Part shown: piece by piece, positions 17,250 through 26,887 of the stretch
Layout of the letters: each line of letters starts with the position of its first letter
Numbering within the stretch: the first letter of the stretch is position 1
Origin: an uncultured Gammaproteobacteria bacterium
GTDB taxonomy: Bacteria > Pseudomonadota > Gammaproteobacteria > Arenicellales > JAANXG01
DNA length: 64,000 nucleotides
Reading direction: 5' to 3'
NCBI GenBank assembly: GCA_947258975.1
Contig: CAMYKK010000049.1
Span: 1-64,000 of the forward strand
Position numbers and translations under genes: made by a program
Notes under the pieces: generated by a model
What the model saw: the letters and a program-made list of their open reading frames with translations, nothing else
Databases searched by the model: none
What the model was told of the DNA's origin: nothing

Positions 17250-18158
17250 TTTACCGCTTAACAGCGCGCGCGCCACCTTGGACACCGGCGCACGTTTCAA
17301 TACATCGGAGACAAAACGCGACGCGCCCAACAGGGCGTCCATGTCGACGCCGGTGTCGATGCCCAGGCCGTCGAGCATGTAGAGCACGTCTTCCGTGGCG
17401 ACATTACCGGTGGCGCCGTCGGCGTAGGGGCAGCCGCCCAGGCCGGAGATCGCGCAGTCGATGGTGGCGACACCGAGCGGCAATACGGTGATTAGATTCG
17501 CCAGCGCCTGGCCGTAGGTATCGTGAAAGTGGGCGGCAAGAACATCCACCGGCACGCATGCGGCCACGGTCTCGATCAGTGCCTGGGCCTTGGCCGGGGT
17601 GCCGACGCCGATGGTGTCTCCGAGTGAGATTTCATAGCAGCCCATTTCTTGCAGGCGCGCGGCCACCCGCGCGACCGCCGTTGGCGCAATGTCGCCTTCG
17701 TAGGGGCAGCCCAACACACAGGAGATGTAGCCGCGCACCGCGATATTTTGGTCGTGTGCCGCGTCACACACCGCGCCGAAGCGTTCGAGGCTTTGATCGA
17801 TGCCGCAGTTGATGTTTTTGTGACTGAAGGTCTCGGAGGCGGCGCCGAACACCGCGATCTCTTTTACCCCCGCGGCAAGCGCGCGTTCCAAGCCCTGCAT
17901 GTTCGGCACCAGCACCGGATAACGCACATCGGTTCTGCGTTGAATACCGGCGAGGACCGCGGCGGTATCTTGCAACTGCGGGACCCACTTGGGGGAGACG
18001 AAACTCCCGGCCTCGATCACCGGCAGGCCGGCGGCGCTAAGCCGGTCAATCAGTTGTATCTTGATATCAGTGGGGACCGACTGCGTTTCGTTTTGCAGAC
18101 CGTCCCGGGGACCGACCTCCACCAGCTTGACGCGTGGCGGTAGGATCATTTCCGCCAT
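17238..18158 (-). CDS. liuE: Hydroxymethylglutaryl-CoA lyase
   Basis: A 306-residue HMG-CoA lyase that cleaves 3-hydroxy-3-methylglutaryl-CoA to acetoacetate and acetyl-CoA, the last step of leucine breakdown. The TIM-barrel start [11 protein letters not shown] (near residue 11), the metal-binding HFHDTYGQ near 205 and the active-cysteine loop [20 protein letters not shown] near 235 are all present. It starts inside the end of liuC (13-nt overlap), so the two are coupled. The other liu genes lie 20-24 kb away. Confidence 0.94.
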   Translation of the reverse strand: MAEMILPPRVKLVEVGPRDGLQNETQSVPTDIKIQLIDRLSAAGLPVIEAGSFVSPKWVPQLQDTAAVLAGIQRRTDVRYPVLVPNMQGLERALAAGVKEIAVFGAASETFSHKNINCGIDQSLERFGAVCDAAHDQNIAVRGYISCVLGCPYEGDIAPTAVARVAARLQEMGCYEISLGDTIGVGTPAKAQALIETVAACVPVDVLAAHFHDTYGQALANLITVLPLGVATIDCAISGLGGCPYADGATGNVATEDVLYMLDGLGIDTGVDMDALLGASRFVSDVLKRAPVSKVARALLSGKSSR

Positions 18159-18931
18159 GCGGGTTTACGCTTGTCCAGGAATGCGTTGATCCCTTCCTTG
18201 CCTTCTGGACTCTTGCGCATGCGGGCGTTCATGTGCGCCGTGATCTGTATCAGTGCATCGTCAATGCGTGTCCCGTCCACATCTTCAATGAGCCGTTTCG
18301 CCGCCGCTTGTGCGTCCGGACCCGCGGCTTTAAGTTGATCCATCAATCCTGCAACGGATTCGTCCAGTTTGTCCGTCGCCACAACTTCATGAATGAGTCC
18401 GATGTGATGCGCTCGTGCGGCATTGAACCGTTCCGCGCTCTGGAAATAGCGGCGCGCGGCGCGTCCACCGATGGCGCGCACCACATACGGGCTGATCACC
18501 GCCGGAATCAGTCCCAGCTTGGCCTCCGACAGACTGAATATTGCGCGCTCCGACGCGATGGCGACGTCGCAGCAGGCAACCAAGCCGATCGCCCCGCCAT
18601 AGACGGCGCCGTGGATACGGGCAACGGTAGGTTTGGGTAGCCCATCGAGAACTTGCAGTAACCCAGCAAGGTGCATGGCGTCCGCGTAGTTTTCCTGCTC
18701 CGAGGTGTCCGCCATTTTTCGCATCCACGCCAGATCGGCGCCGGCGGAGAAGCTCTTCCCATTGGCGGCGAGCACCATCACCCGTACCTCGTTGTTGTTA
18801 GCCAATGCTTTTAAGGCCGCGCTCAACTCGCCGATGAGTTCGCCATTGAGTGCGTTGTGGACCTCGGGACGATCGAGGGTGACCGTCGTGGTTCCGTTAT
18901 CATCGATATCTACGGTCAGCGTATTCGCCAT
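18146..18931 (-). CDS. liuC: Methylglutaconyl-CoA hydratase
   Basis: A 261-residue crotonase that hydrates 3-methylglutaconyl-CoA to HMG-CoA in leucine catabolism. The call rests on the SFSAGADLAWMRKMA motif near residue 60, typical of LiuC/AUH, on VYGGAIGLVACCDVAIAS near 108, and on coupling to HMG-CoA lyase, which uses the product. It is the first gene of a two-gene leftward operon; upstream is 1 kb of non-coding DNA. A generic enoyl-CoA hydratase is the alternative, but the context makes it less likely. Confidence 0.9.
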   Translation of the reverse strand: MANTLTVDIDDNGTTTVTLDRPEVHNALNGELIGELSAALKALANNNEVRVMVLAANGKSFSAGADLAWMRKMADTSEQENYADAMHLAGLLQVLDGLPKPTVARIHGAVYGGAIGLVACCDVAIASERAIFSLSEAKLGLIPAVISPYVVRAIGGRAARRYFQSAERFNAARAHHIGLIHEVVATDKLDESVAGLMDQLKAAGPDAQAAAKRLIEDVDGTRIDDALIQITAHMNARMRKSPEGKEGINAFLDKRKPAWRK

Positions 18932-19669
18932 AAGTTTAGAGACTCAAAAACATATGGCTCACACGATACAAGATGCAAGCCAGCAGACACAAGGTACACG
19001 AGGTAAGAGGTTGATTGAATGTGATAGTTTAGACTTGACGTTATATGTGCTTTCAGCTCAAGAGCGGCTACTCCTGCTCACGACCCAGGGTAATGTGTAA
19101 AAAGTCGCCGAGATTTCGAACGACTGGGACAACGCTCCACTTTGGTTGTGGTATTGCGTTATGCGCTTCCTTATTTTTTCATAGCCATCGTGTTTGCGAC
19201 GAACATACGTATCGTTTTACCACCGGTTATTTTGATCTCGACTTTTTACACGGCCTGGACCCACAGCAGGCATAGAGATGTTTCAGGGTACTGGTCCGTT
19301 CAGTGCCCAGAGAGTGTGAAAACGCGAAAAATTAAGAGGCTGTTGGGACAGCACTGCACTTCGTTCATCAGCAGACACAACTCTAACCACCGAAGGTCCA
19401 CTTATGAAAAGAAATCACCAATCCCACCAACAATTTTGATTCAACGTTTTCATTAGGCTGTGCCCTTTCCAGACCTTCGTGCTGAAGATCAGAATGAGTT
19501 GCTGCGCTGCAGCACCAATGCTCCGAAACGACCCACAGGAGACGGACGAAATAAAAACGGATGAACGTCCATTCTCATTTATAGCGGACATAACTCGCGG
19601 CGTTGTAAAATCCAAATTCAACTACTCTGTTACATTCAATCGAATGAGTGCAAAATACTCATTAATAGT
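18932..19669. other. Long gene-free, more AT-rich stretch
   Basis: About 740 nt between liuC and the IS110 end relic. Short open frames are present on both strands, but none has a ribosome-binding site with a recognisable protein. The base composition is more AT-rich than the flanking catabolic genes. It is probably eroded accessory DNA. Confidence 0.5.
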
Positions 19670-19800
19670 CCTTCTGTCCTCTCTCAGTGATACTTAGAAC
19701 AGCTGGCAGGTATCTGTCAGTGAGAGTGGGACATGCGCCTGGACACGACCCACTGGAGACTACTTAGCGAGCTCAAGGAATGTCTGTTTTAGGCTATAGA
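19670..19800 (+). mobile_element. Relic of an IS110-group left end
   Basis: By eye, 19681-19733 matches the reverse complement of 25718-25776, the non-coding end upstream of the IS110 transposase. Shared blocks include GTGATACT, AGCTGGCAGGTA, CTGTCAGTGA and GGGACATGC, with scattered substitutions. A further block, GAGCTCAAG near 19768, matches a sequence nearer the transposase start, about 85 nt closer than in the full element, suggesting an internal deletion. No transposase frame follows; nhaA starts at 19944. Confidence 0.6.
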
Positions 19801-19943
19801 GCTGCCGTTCTAATCGTTGTGATTTTCTCGGTAAATTTAAGAATCCGAGTTTGTAATATTCTTCCGTTGATGTATTAAACTCACGTCCGGGACATCTACA
19901 TCACTTAAAATTTGCTTTTAGATACTCACGATTGCTTCCGAAA

Positions 19944-21134
19944 ATGTTAAATGCCTGGCGAAACTTCTTAAAGCTCGAAACCGCGAGCGGTATCCTTCTC
20001 GTTGGTGCGGCGGTCTTTGCGATGATCATCGCCAATTCACCGGTGAGAGGCTTTTACGAGTCACTCATCGATTTGCCCGTTTTAGTCCAAGTCGGTGCAC
20101 TGAACATTTCAAAGCCGTTGTTACTCTGGATCAATGATGGTTTGATGGCGCTATTTTTCTTAGTGATCGGACTGGAGCTTAAGCGTGAGATTATTGAGGG
20201 GCAGCTGTCGGACTTGAGAAGAGTGGTCCTGCCAGCGGTGGGTGCCGTGGGTGGGATGGCCACGCCGGCATTGATTTACATCGCGGTCAATTGGGGCGAC
20301 GATGTGGCTTTGCAAGGCTGGGCGATACCAGCAGCGACGGATATTGCTTTCGCGCTGGCTATTCTAGCTCTACTGGGCAAACGCGTACCCGTGTCCTTAA
20401 GGGTGTTTTTAGTCTCATTGGCCATCTTTGATGATGTCGGCGCGATAGTCATCATTGCATTGTTCTATACCAACGAATTATCGCTTGAGGCATTGGCTGG
20501 GGCTGCGGTCTGTTTACCTGTATTGTATGCCTTGAATCGCCGAGGCGTGGTTGAGAAAGCCCCTTACCTGCTCATGGGATTAGTAATGTGGGTGGCTGTT
20601 CTGAAATCGGGCGTGCACGCGACATTGGCCGGTGTGATACTTGCCTTCTTTATTCCGATACGAAACACTGAAGAAGCGCCGTCCCCACTGCATGAAATGG
20701 AGCACGATCTTCACACGGCCGTGGCGTTCGGTATTTTGCCGCTGTTCGCGTTTATGAATGCGGGCATCTCTTTAGACGGCGTATCGTGGGAATACTTGTT
20801 ACACCCGGTTCCATTCGGTATTGCTGCCGGCCTGTTTATTGGAAACCAGATTGGTATTTTCTCCCTGTGTTGGCTGGCGGTGCGACTTGGTTTAACGCGT
20901 TTGCCCGAGGACATGAACTGGATTCATATGTACGGTACGTCACTCGTCTGTGGGGTCGGATTCACGATGAGTTTATTCATTGGTTCTTTGGCTTTCGAAA
21001 GTACGGGTGTCAATCTTTTGTTTGATGAACGTCTGGGGATTATTGTTGGGTCGCTACTTTCTGCCGTTTGCGGATATTTTGTGCTAAGACTTTCCTTATC
21101 CAACGTCTCCCCAGTGGTTGATCCATCGGACTGA
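19944..21134 (+). CDS. nhaA: Na+/H+ antiporter NhaA
   Basis: A 396-residue, twelve-helix inner-membrane antiporter, close to the 388 residues of E. coli NhaA. The key ion-binding aspartate pair is present in [39 protein letters not shown] precedes it and [14 protein letters not shown] lies near residue 70. It expels Na+ in exchange for protons, giving salt and alkaline tolerance. ATG 19944 is preferred over TTG 19932, which adds only four residues; no clear ribosome-binding site is seen. It lies in an accessory region beside a decayed Na/Ca exchanger gene and IS110 traces. Confidence 0.95.
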   Translation: MLNAWRNFLKLETASGILLVGAAVFAMIIANSPVRGFYESLIDLPVLVQVGALNISKPLLLWINDGLMALFFLVIGLELKREIIEGQLSDLRRVVLPAVGAVGGMATPALIYIAVNWGDDVALQGWAIPAATDIAFALAILALLGKRVPVSLRVFLVSLAIFDDVGAIVIIALFYTNELSLEALAGAAVCLPVLYALNRRGVVEKAPYLLMGLVMWVAVLKSGVHATLAGVILAFFIPIRNTEEAPSPLHEMEHDLHTAVAFGILPLFAFMNAGISLDGVSWEYLLHPVPFGIAAGLFIGNQIGIFSLCWLAVRLGLTRLPEDMNWIHMYGTSLVCGVGFTMSLFIGSLAFESTGVNLLFDERLGIIVGSLLSAVCGYFVLRLSLSNVSPVVDPSD

Positions 21135-21239
21135 TGCAAATCGGAACCAGACGGGAGGAATTTGGGGATACCCTGAATAACTGAAAATCTCTTTAAATCG
21201 GACCATAGCAGTCGGGTTTGAAATCGCCGGTTTCCGTAT

Positions 21240-22092
21240 TCACCGTCTGTGCACCACGTACATTAAGTAGGCACCATACAATACGACAAAAAGTAGTCCG
21301 TGCGATCGCAGGAGCGTGTTACTGCGGCTGGTCACGAGCGCTAAAATGATTAATGTGCTGGAAACAATTACCATCACGAGGTCGGTATTGTTAATCACCT
21401 CAAAAGGTAACTCCACGATGCTTGCGGTGATGCCGAGGACCCACAACAAATTGAATATACTCGAACCGATGACTGTACCGACGGCAATGTCGGCGTGTCG
21501 CCGGTAAGCCGCGATTGCCGAAGCAACGATCTCCGGGCTGGACGTGCCTATCGCAACAACCGTCAGCCCAATTAACGCGTCACCGACACCCCATGAACGG
21601 GCGATACCGACTGCGCCATCAACCACCCATTCTCCACCAAAATACAAACCCAGTATTCCCAGGCCAATATAGACGACGGCCAAAAAGATGTTCACCGTTG
21701 GCTTTTCATCGTGATCGGAGTGTTTTGTCGCTCAAGCGACTTTGTACACGTACAACATAAATAAAGAAAAAAAACAGCAGTATCGCCCCGTCCAGACGAC
21801 TGATGCTAAGTTGCGGGTGCGGTGAAAACAAAGCAGCATTCGCTAGGAATCCGACCAGCAAGGCGGCGGTCAGCGAAAAAGGAATCTCCGATACCACTGT
21901 TGATTCGCTTACCGGTAATGGCCTCACCATCACTGCGACACCCAGCACCAATAATATGTTAGCGATATTGCTACCAATAACATTGGCGATAGCTAGATCA
22001 GCGCTTCCGCGCAGCCCAGCGACCACCGACACAATCATTTCCGGCAACGAAGTACCAAACGAAACAATCGTCAGCCCGATGACGAGGGTGAG
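21240..22092 (-). pseudogene. Broken Na+/Ca2+ exchanger (CaCA/YrbG) gene
   Basis: Two pieces of one CaCA-family exchanger lie in different frames. The upstream piece reads LTLVIGLTIVSFGTSLPEMI and NVIGSNIANILLVLG (first alpha repeat) and ends at a TGA near 21706. The downstream piece, one frame over, reads YFGGEWVVDGAVGIA, LIGLTVVAIGTSSPEIVAS and VIGSSIFNLLWVLG (second alpha repeat). A single frameshift lies in the linker near AAAACA (about 21722-21727). The N terminus is also missing: TAG directly precedes the first homologous codon at 22093. The product cannot be a working exchanger. Confidence 0.85.
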
Positions 22093-22259
22093 CTACCGGG
22101 CTTCTCTATTGGGGACGACCTGCGAGAAATGTCATAGCAACCTAGCAAATAACGGAGTAAGGTGGTCAGTAATTAACGGATAGTCTCGTGTGACCATCGA
22201 CAATTTATACCAAATCAAGGCTACTGATGATTCATAGGGTACGCTAGGAGGTACTGACA

Positions 22260-23777
22260 GTGGCTGAACAAACAAACACTCTTGAAGTGACGGAATTGAA
22301 TATTACGGGGGAAGCTCGTAAGCGACTGATTGCTGTGTTTGCAAATGGTAGTGTTTGGATGTACAAGGCATTAAGGAAATCTCGTGTCATTACTGCCTCT
22401 GCTTTGTTGCTAGCAGGTTTCGCAGTACAAGAATCGGCCTCGGGTGAGGAGCTATATCAACTTTATTGTGGACCAGTGGCTTGCGCTGAGATTTATACGG
22501 GAGAGGGAGTATTGCATCCGCAGGTCATCGCCGAACTCTTTAGGAGCGGCGGTGGACTCGGTCAACTCCGCATCATATTCGTTTACGACTTTCCGTGGTA
22601 TGAAGCTCCGAGTTTTAGTCTTTATCTGAATAGCCATCTTGCTGAACGAATCGGTGGTCCATATGGGGTGGAACTTTCTCCGCAAGACTCCCTTACTCTC
22701 TTTCAAAACGCAGACGTTTTCATCGCAGGGGTAGAGAAAGCTTTTAACTCGCCAGAATCGTTTATGTTAGGAGCTTGGCCGTCTCCTCCAAGTCTTGATG
22801 ACATCGTCGATGTTGTTCTTGAGCAGATCCCCAATGATATTTTGCAGTGGGATAATGAGCACGGGAATGGACCTGGTAGCTCTCCAGGTGATCCACCGGC
22901 ACCAGTTGCTGGAGCCACAAACCTAACTCCACCTACTATATGTGAGTCTAACCCGCATCTTTGCGGCATCTTCCCAGGTGGTACTCCTGGTGATCTACCG
23001 ACACCACCTGATGGACCCACAAACATAACTCCAGCTACTATCTGTGAGTCTAACCCGCATCTTTGTGGCATCTTCCCAGGCGGCATTCCAAGTGATCCGC
23101 CGAAAGATTCGCCGAGTTATCAACCGAAAGACCCAACAGAACCTGCTGGATACACAGACATAGCTCTAGCGCGAGGCCCCATTTGTGATTCTCTCGATTG
23201 CTTAAGTCCAAGAGCCCGCAGACGCATCACTAGAACCAGCCGCATGGTCGCCCGCGATTTAGCAGCAGCGACACCGAGAGTTACAATTGACCTTCCGCAA
23301 CAGCCGAGCATATCAATTGGCATGTCGACACGGAGTATAACAATCGGCACAGCCCCAACCGACAGCAACGCCGAGCCGACAGCGACACCTAGCATAACGA
23401 TTGGCATACAGCCATCGCAGAATTCTGAGTCAGAGGGCTTAATGTGTAGTAAGGAACAGCTCCAGGCTGAAGCGAGTGAGGTGCTATGCATCAGCAGATG
23501 TGATTCTTGCGCTGCCTATCAAGAGGCCCGAATAACAGCCGGTGCTGCCAGCATTTGCGGCGCCGCAGCGGCAGCGATCGGTCTGGCTCTTTCGCTTGAA
23601 ACGGGAGGCGGAAGCTTAGCTCTGGTCGCAAAGTTTGGTGCTGCCGGCGCAGGAGGCTGTGGCGTTGCATGGGCTGGAATGAACGCCTCATCGATCATTG
23701 CCAAGCGAGCTCAGTGCATAAGTTATTGCGGTTATATATGGAGTAGTGCTGGGGGAACAGGTGGAGCAGCACCCTAA
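22260..23777 (+). CDS. Unrecognised exported repeat protein with Cys-rich hydrophobic C-terminus
   Basis: A 505-residue protein I cannot assign. GTG 22260 has GGAGG 8-9 nt upstream. Residues 1-34 are polar; a basic stretch (MYKALRKSR) and hydrophobic helix (VITASALLLAGFAV) follow, like a signal peptide with an N-terminal extension; an internal start at Met34 is possible. The middle holds two near-identical 34-residue repeats (about 209-277) ending in TICESNPHLCGIFPGG, then Pro-rich and SITIG-repeat segments. From about 394 on there are eight cysteines around a Gly/Ala-rich hydrophobic core (SICGAAAAAIGLALSLETGGG...AGGCGVAWAG). A cell-surface or bacteriocin-like role is speculation. Confidence 0.65.
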   Translation: MAEQTNTLEVTELNITGEARKRLIAVFANGSVWMYKALRKSRVITASALLLAGFAVQESASGEELYQLYCGPVACAEIYTGEGVLHPQVIAELFRSGGGLGQLRIIFVYDFPWYEAPSFSLYLNSHLAERIGGPYGVELSPQDSLTLFQNADVFIAGVEKAFNSPESFMLGAWPSPPSLDDIVDVVLEQIPNDILQWDNEHGNGPGSSPGDPPAPVAGATNLTPPTICESNPHLCGIFPGGTPGDLPTPPDGPTNITPATICESNPHLCGIFPGGIPSDPPKDSPSYQPKDPTEPAGYTDIALARGPICDSLDCLSPRARRRITRTSRMVARDLAAATPRVTIDLPQQPSISIGMSTRSITIGTAPTDSNAEPTATPSITIGIQPSQNSESEGLMCSKEQLQAEASEVLCISRCDSCAAYQEARITAGAASICGAAAAAIGLALSLETGGGSLALVAKFGAAGAGGCGVAWAGMNASSIIAKRAQCISYCGYIWSSAGGTGGAAP

Positions 23778-24236
23778 GAGTAGCCCCGCTCTTTTTGCTG
23801 ACGGGCAGTTCTTGGACGTTTATGGCACAGTGAAAAATGCCAAAAGTCCCATAGTGCGGCTAAGATGTCGCGGATTCCGCGACCTTCTATCCATCAGTAT
23901 TTCGCATGCGTTCGTTTGAATGCAACAACTGGTTGAATTTAGATGTTGTTACACGGTGCTTTGCGTCCGCTATCGATAAGCGCAGACGTTCACCCTTTCT
24001 TACCACGTTCGTCAGCCTCACGCCCTGAGTTATTCCGTCAAGCATTTAGTCTCTGGTAGCTGATATTTTTTCGTCAGTCTTATTCCAGGGCTCTGAGCGG
24101 TAAGAGTGTAGTTTGCAGGTAATATGTCACACAATGCAAAGCCTGAGATCACGTGTGCTGCACGATCTCGGTCCCAGCCATACACCGGGGTGGGGTCGAA
24201 TGGGTTGGTATCTGCGACGGCGATTCGTTTCCATTG
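23778..24236. other. Gene-free stretch next to the IS110 transposase
   Basis: 459 nt between the unknown exported protein and the IS110 transposase stop. It should contain the right end of the IS element, but IS110-group elements lack long terminal inverted repeats, so I cannot place the border. No credible gene is seen. Confidence 0.4.
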
Positions 24237-25526
24237 TCACGCGCTCGGTTGTTCTGTCAGGTTCTGCTTGGAGTCAATCGCTTGATTAAGGAGTGGTGAT
24301 CCTCTGCGTTTTAGTGCTTTCAGATAGGCAACTTCACTGTACGGGGTTCGTGTCTGCCAACAACGGTAGAGGACACGGATCCATTTGAATGCTAGTGCAC
24401 GAACCGCTGCTTGGTAGGTACAACCTTTGTCTCGCTGTTGGCGATAATACGCGCCCGCCCAGAACGATTTATTGATAGTTTGTGCCGCCCACTCCACGAA
24501 CGTCTGTCGCAGGAAGGTCGGACATTGCCATCGCCAATGTATCCAGTTCTTCTTTCCGCTGCGTTCGGTGACGGGGGCAATGCCGGAGTATTTTTGTAGC
24601 TCCGCTGCATTGTTAAAGCGTTCCCGTTGTTCTCCAAAGGCCACCAATAACCGCGGCGCGAGTGAAGGCCCGGCGCCGGGGAGTGAAGCGAACAACGCAT
24701 AATCGGGGTGCTTAGGTGCCAGTTCAGCGATTGCCTCGTCAAAGCGCGTGATGGCGGCCAACGTCGCTCGAAGTAAGTCCACCAAGACCAGAGCTTGGAG
24801 TCGATGTGGCGTGATCACGGCCTGGTCTAAGGTTAGTGGCAATGCCGCCTTGATGGACTGAAGCCGCGCCTTAAGGACATGGGCAAAGCGCATGTTGTGC
24901 TGGTGGAAAAAGGTTTCCAGTGTTGCTTTACGAGCTCGTTTTACCTGTATGAGCGTCGGCCAACGCTCAATAAAATCACAGAACAGCGGCGTGTCGATGT
25001 GATCGAACCACTCCAGGGTCTGCGGATAGTACTGTTTCAGCGTATTTCGCAGTCTATTGGTCATGCGGACTCTGTCGTTCACCAAGCGCCGTCGCTGTTC
25101 TACTAAAGACACCAGGGTGCGCATCTCCACACTCTGCGGAGTTAACGGTTGGAAACGATGTGGATGGCGTAGGATCAGATCTAAAGCGAGTTCGGCATCG
25201 GTCGGATCATCTTTGGCCCGACTGGGGGCAAATGCTTCACGATACTTGGCCAACGTTGAAGGATTAACCGGAAAGATCACAAAGAAGTCGTACTTCTGCA
25301 GCGCATAGACGACAGGCCCTTTAGACAGCTCCAATGCCACCGCAATCGGTCCACCAAAGCGTCGATACAATGACTGTGCCCAATCGTCGATTTCATCGAC
25401 TTTGTGCGAGATACGGGCAAACTCTCGACGTTCATCACCAGCGGCTTGGATACAGACGTCATGTTTAGCGTCTGCCCAGTCAATGCCAATGAAAGCGGTA
25501 AAAGATTTATTACTCGGTGTATTCAT
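24237..25526 (-). CDS. IS110 family transposase (DEDD recombinase)
   Basis: A 429-residue IS110 recombinase. The N-terminal RuvC-like domain shows FIGIDWADAKHD (Asp near 16), VALELSKGP (Glu near 61) and KDDPTDAELA (Asp pair near 113-118). The C-terminal domain shows LPGAGPSLAPRLLVAFG, and PVTERSGKKNWIHW near residue 322 with the conserved serine. All key residues look intact, so the enzyme could be active. GGAGGT lies 8 nt before ATG 25526; the frame stays open upstream to 25718, but that part is the non-coding end. Confidence 0.93.
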   Translation of the reverse strand: MNTPSNKSFTAFIGIDWADAKHDVCIQAAGDERREFARISHKVDEIDDWAQSLYRRFGGPIAVALELSKGPVVYALQKYDFFVIFPVNPSTLAKYREAFAPSRAKDDPTDAELALDLILRHPHRFQPLTPQSVEMRTLVSLVEQRRRLVNDRVRMTNRLRNTLKQYYPQTLEWFDHIDTPLFCDFIERWPTLIQVKRARKATLETFFHQHNMRFAHVLKARLQSIKAALPLTLDQAVITPHRLQALVLVDLLRATLAAITRFDEAIAELAPKHPDYALFASLPGAGPSLAPRLLVAFGEQRERFNNAAELQKYSGIAPVTERSGKKNWIHWRWQCPTFLRQTFVEWAAQTINKSFWAGAYYRQQRDKGCTYQAAVRALAFKWIRVLYRCWQTRTPYSEVAYLKALKRRGSPLLNQAIDSKQNLTEQPSA

Positions 25527-25589
25527 GAAATACCTCCACAGTGGTAACTTAAGCAATAGGGACATGCTTGCTTGAGCTCTTCGAAGGCA

Positions 25590-25790
25590 ATATAGGTGAG
25601 CCGGTATGTCGGCAAGCCCTGAGTATTCGTTGGCGAACTCAAGCGCACCCGCGGACTCGAAGCCAAAGCCGTAAACATCGCGTGTTTGGGTCGTAATATT
25701 CGTAGTCTGCGGGTGCATGTCCCGCTTTCACTGACAGCTACCTGCCAGCTGTGATCAGTATCACCGAGAGCGGGACGGAGTATCTATAAT
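25590..25790 (-). ncRNA. Candidate bridge RNA in the IS110 left end
   Basis: IS110-group recombinases use a structured RNA encoded in the non-coding end upstream of the gene. Here GTCCCGCT at 25719-25726 can pair with AGCGGGAC at 25769-25776, with further pairing inside (TCACTGA with TCACCGA-region bases, AGCT with AGCT), giving a long imperfect stem-loop. The same stem is kept, with some sequence change, in the relic near 19681-19733. Loop assignment and exact ends need modelling; extents given are approximate. Confidence 0.45.
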
Positions 25791-26152
25791 GGGTCGTTAG
25801 TGCCAGTTCGTCCCGATCCTGCGAAAGTCGGCATGAGTATTCACCGGCCCTTCGTTGAACAAATTTCCGATATGTCCGAATGCCCGGAGCTGGTCGATCT
25901 GATTCGTTCGCAGCTTCTGAGTTGCGACTTAAACCGGCACTGTTCGTTGGAGCAAGTCTGGATTAGTAGAGACAAAACGATATGTAGTCGGGACTCAATT
26001 TGCGGTAACGTGTGAACTTATTAATGTATGCGGCGTAGCGTCGGCGCAACTATAGCGGCGGGATATATTTGCGGATTTTCAGTGAGAGAAATGCATAGCC
26101 AACCGTCGCGCATTCGTTAAAGCCCTATTTTATTAGAAGGTAGGTTACTGAT
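25791..26152. other. Gene-free leader before terC
   Basis: 362 nt between the IS110 border and terC. A 71-codon frame at 25800-26015 has no recognisable features. TerC relatives in other bacteria can follow a manganese riboswitch (yybP-ykoY), but I cannot make out its conserved core here. AAGGTAGG precedes the terC ATG. Confidence 0.35.
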
Positions 26153-26887
26153 ATGGAATGGATTGCATCTCCCGAGGCCTGGGTAGCGCTTGCCACACTC
26201 ACGGTGTTGGAAATCGTGCTCGGCATCGACAATATCATCTTCATCTCCATCCTCGTGGGACGGTTGCCCGAATCGCAGCGGCAAACCGCTCGCATCGTCG
26301 GGCTGAGCATCGCGATGGGGATGCGCATACTGTTGCTGTTGTTGATCACGTGGATCATGAAACTGCAAAGTACCTTGTTCACGGTCCTGGATGTCGAAAT
26401 TTCAGGGCGCGACCTGATTCTCATCGGCGGTGGTTTGTTCCTCATAGCCAAGGCGACCCTGGAGATACACAGCGCGGTCGAGGGCGATGAAGGACACCAG
26501 GCCGGTGGTGCAGTGGCGGGTTTTGCCGCGGTGATGATTCAGATCGGTATTATCGATATTGTTTTTTCACTGGATTCCGTGATCACCGCGGTCGGCATGG
26601 CCGAAGATGTCGAGGTGATGATCATCGCGGTGATCGTTGCGGTCATCGTGATGATGTTCTCCGCCGGTGCCATCGGCCAGTTTGTCGAGGATCATCCGAC
26701 GATCAAGATGTTGGCATTGAGTTTCTTGGTGTTGATCGGTATGGCGTTGATCGCCGAGGGGATCGATTTACACATTCCCAAGGGTTACGTTTACTTTGCG
26801 ATGGCATTTTCGGTGGTGGTTGAGTTACTCAATCTGCGGGTGCGCGGCCGCGGCCGGCCGGTCGCACTACACAAGCGCATGCCGTAA
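26153..26887 (+). CDS. TerC family membrane protein
   Basis: A 244-residue, seven-helix TerC/Alx-type protein. The two conserved acidic motifs, LEIVLGIDNIIFISIL near residue 20 and GIIDIVFSLDSVITAVG near 130, are intact. Members of the family are linked to manganese export or metallation of secreted enzymes and, in some plasmids, tellurite resistance; no other ter genes lie here, so a metal-homeostasis role is more likely. It stands alone, followed by a weak hairpin (GGGT/ACCC near 26910) and a 304-nt gap with nothing else recognised before the cyclase gene. Confidence 0.92.
   Translation: MEWIASPEAWVALATLTVLEIVLGIDNIIFISILVGRLPESQRQTARIVGLSIAMGMRILLLLLITWIMKLQSTLFTVLDVEISGRDLILIGGGLFLIAKATLEIHSAVEGDEGHQAGGAVAGFAAVMIQIGIIDIVFSLDSVITAVGMAEDVEVMIIAVIVAVIVMMFSAGAIGQFVEDHPTIKMLALSFLVLIGMALIAEGIDLHIPKGYVYFAMAFSVVVELLNLRVRGRGRPVALHKRMP

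Larger units (their letters stand above)
24237..25790 (-). mobile_element. IS110-group insertion sequence (minimum extent)
   Basis: It comprises the transposase gene plus about 260 nt of upstream non-coding DNA. The left border near 25790 is where similarity to the relic at 19670-19733 runs out. The right border is unknown and lies somewhere below 24237. A long upstream non-coding end with the transposase downstream fits the IS110 group rather than IS1111. Confidence 0.7.

Noticed and set aside
25527-25718. N-terminal extension of the IS110 transposase
   Set aside because: The added 64 residues are unlike the family, and the ATG at 25526 has an ideal ribosome-binding site; the DNA fits a structured non-coding end.
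24237-25790. IS1111-type element
   Set aside because: The long non-coding end shared with the relic lies upstream of the transposase, as in the IS110 group, and I saw no subterminal inverted repeats.
25800-26015. 71-codon frame between IS110 and terC
   Set aside because: No motif, no ribosome-binding site and no recognisable relationship.
26016-26152. Possible manganese (yybP-ykoY) riboswitch before terC
   Set aside because: I could not identify the conserved core loops of that motif; a covariance search would be decisive.
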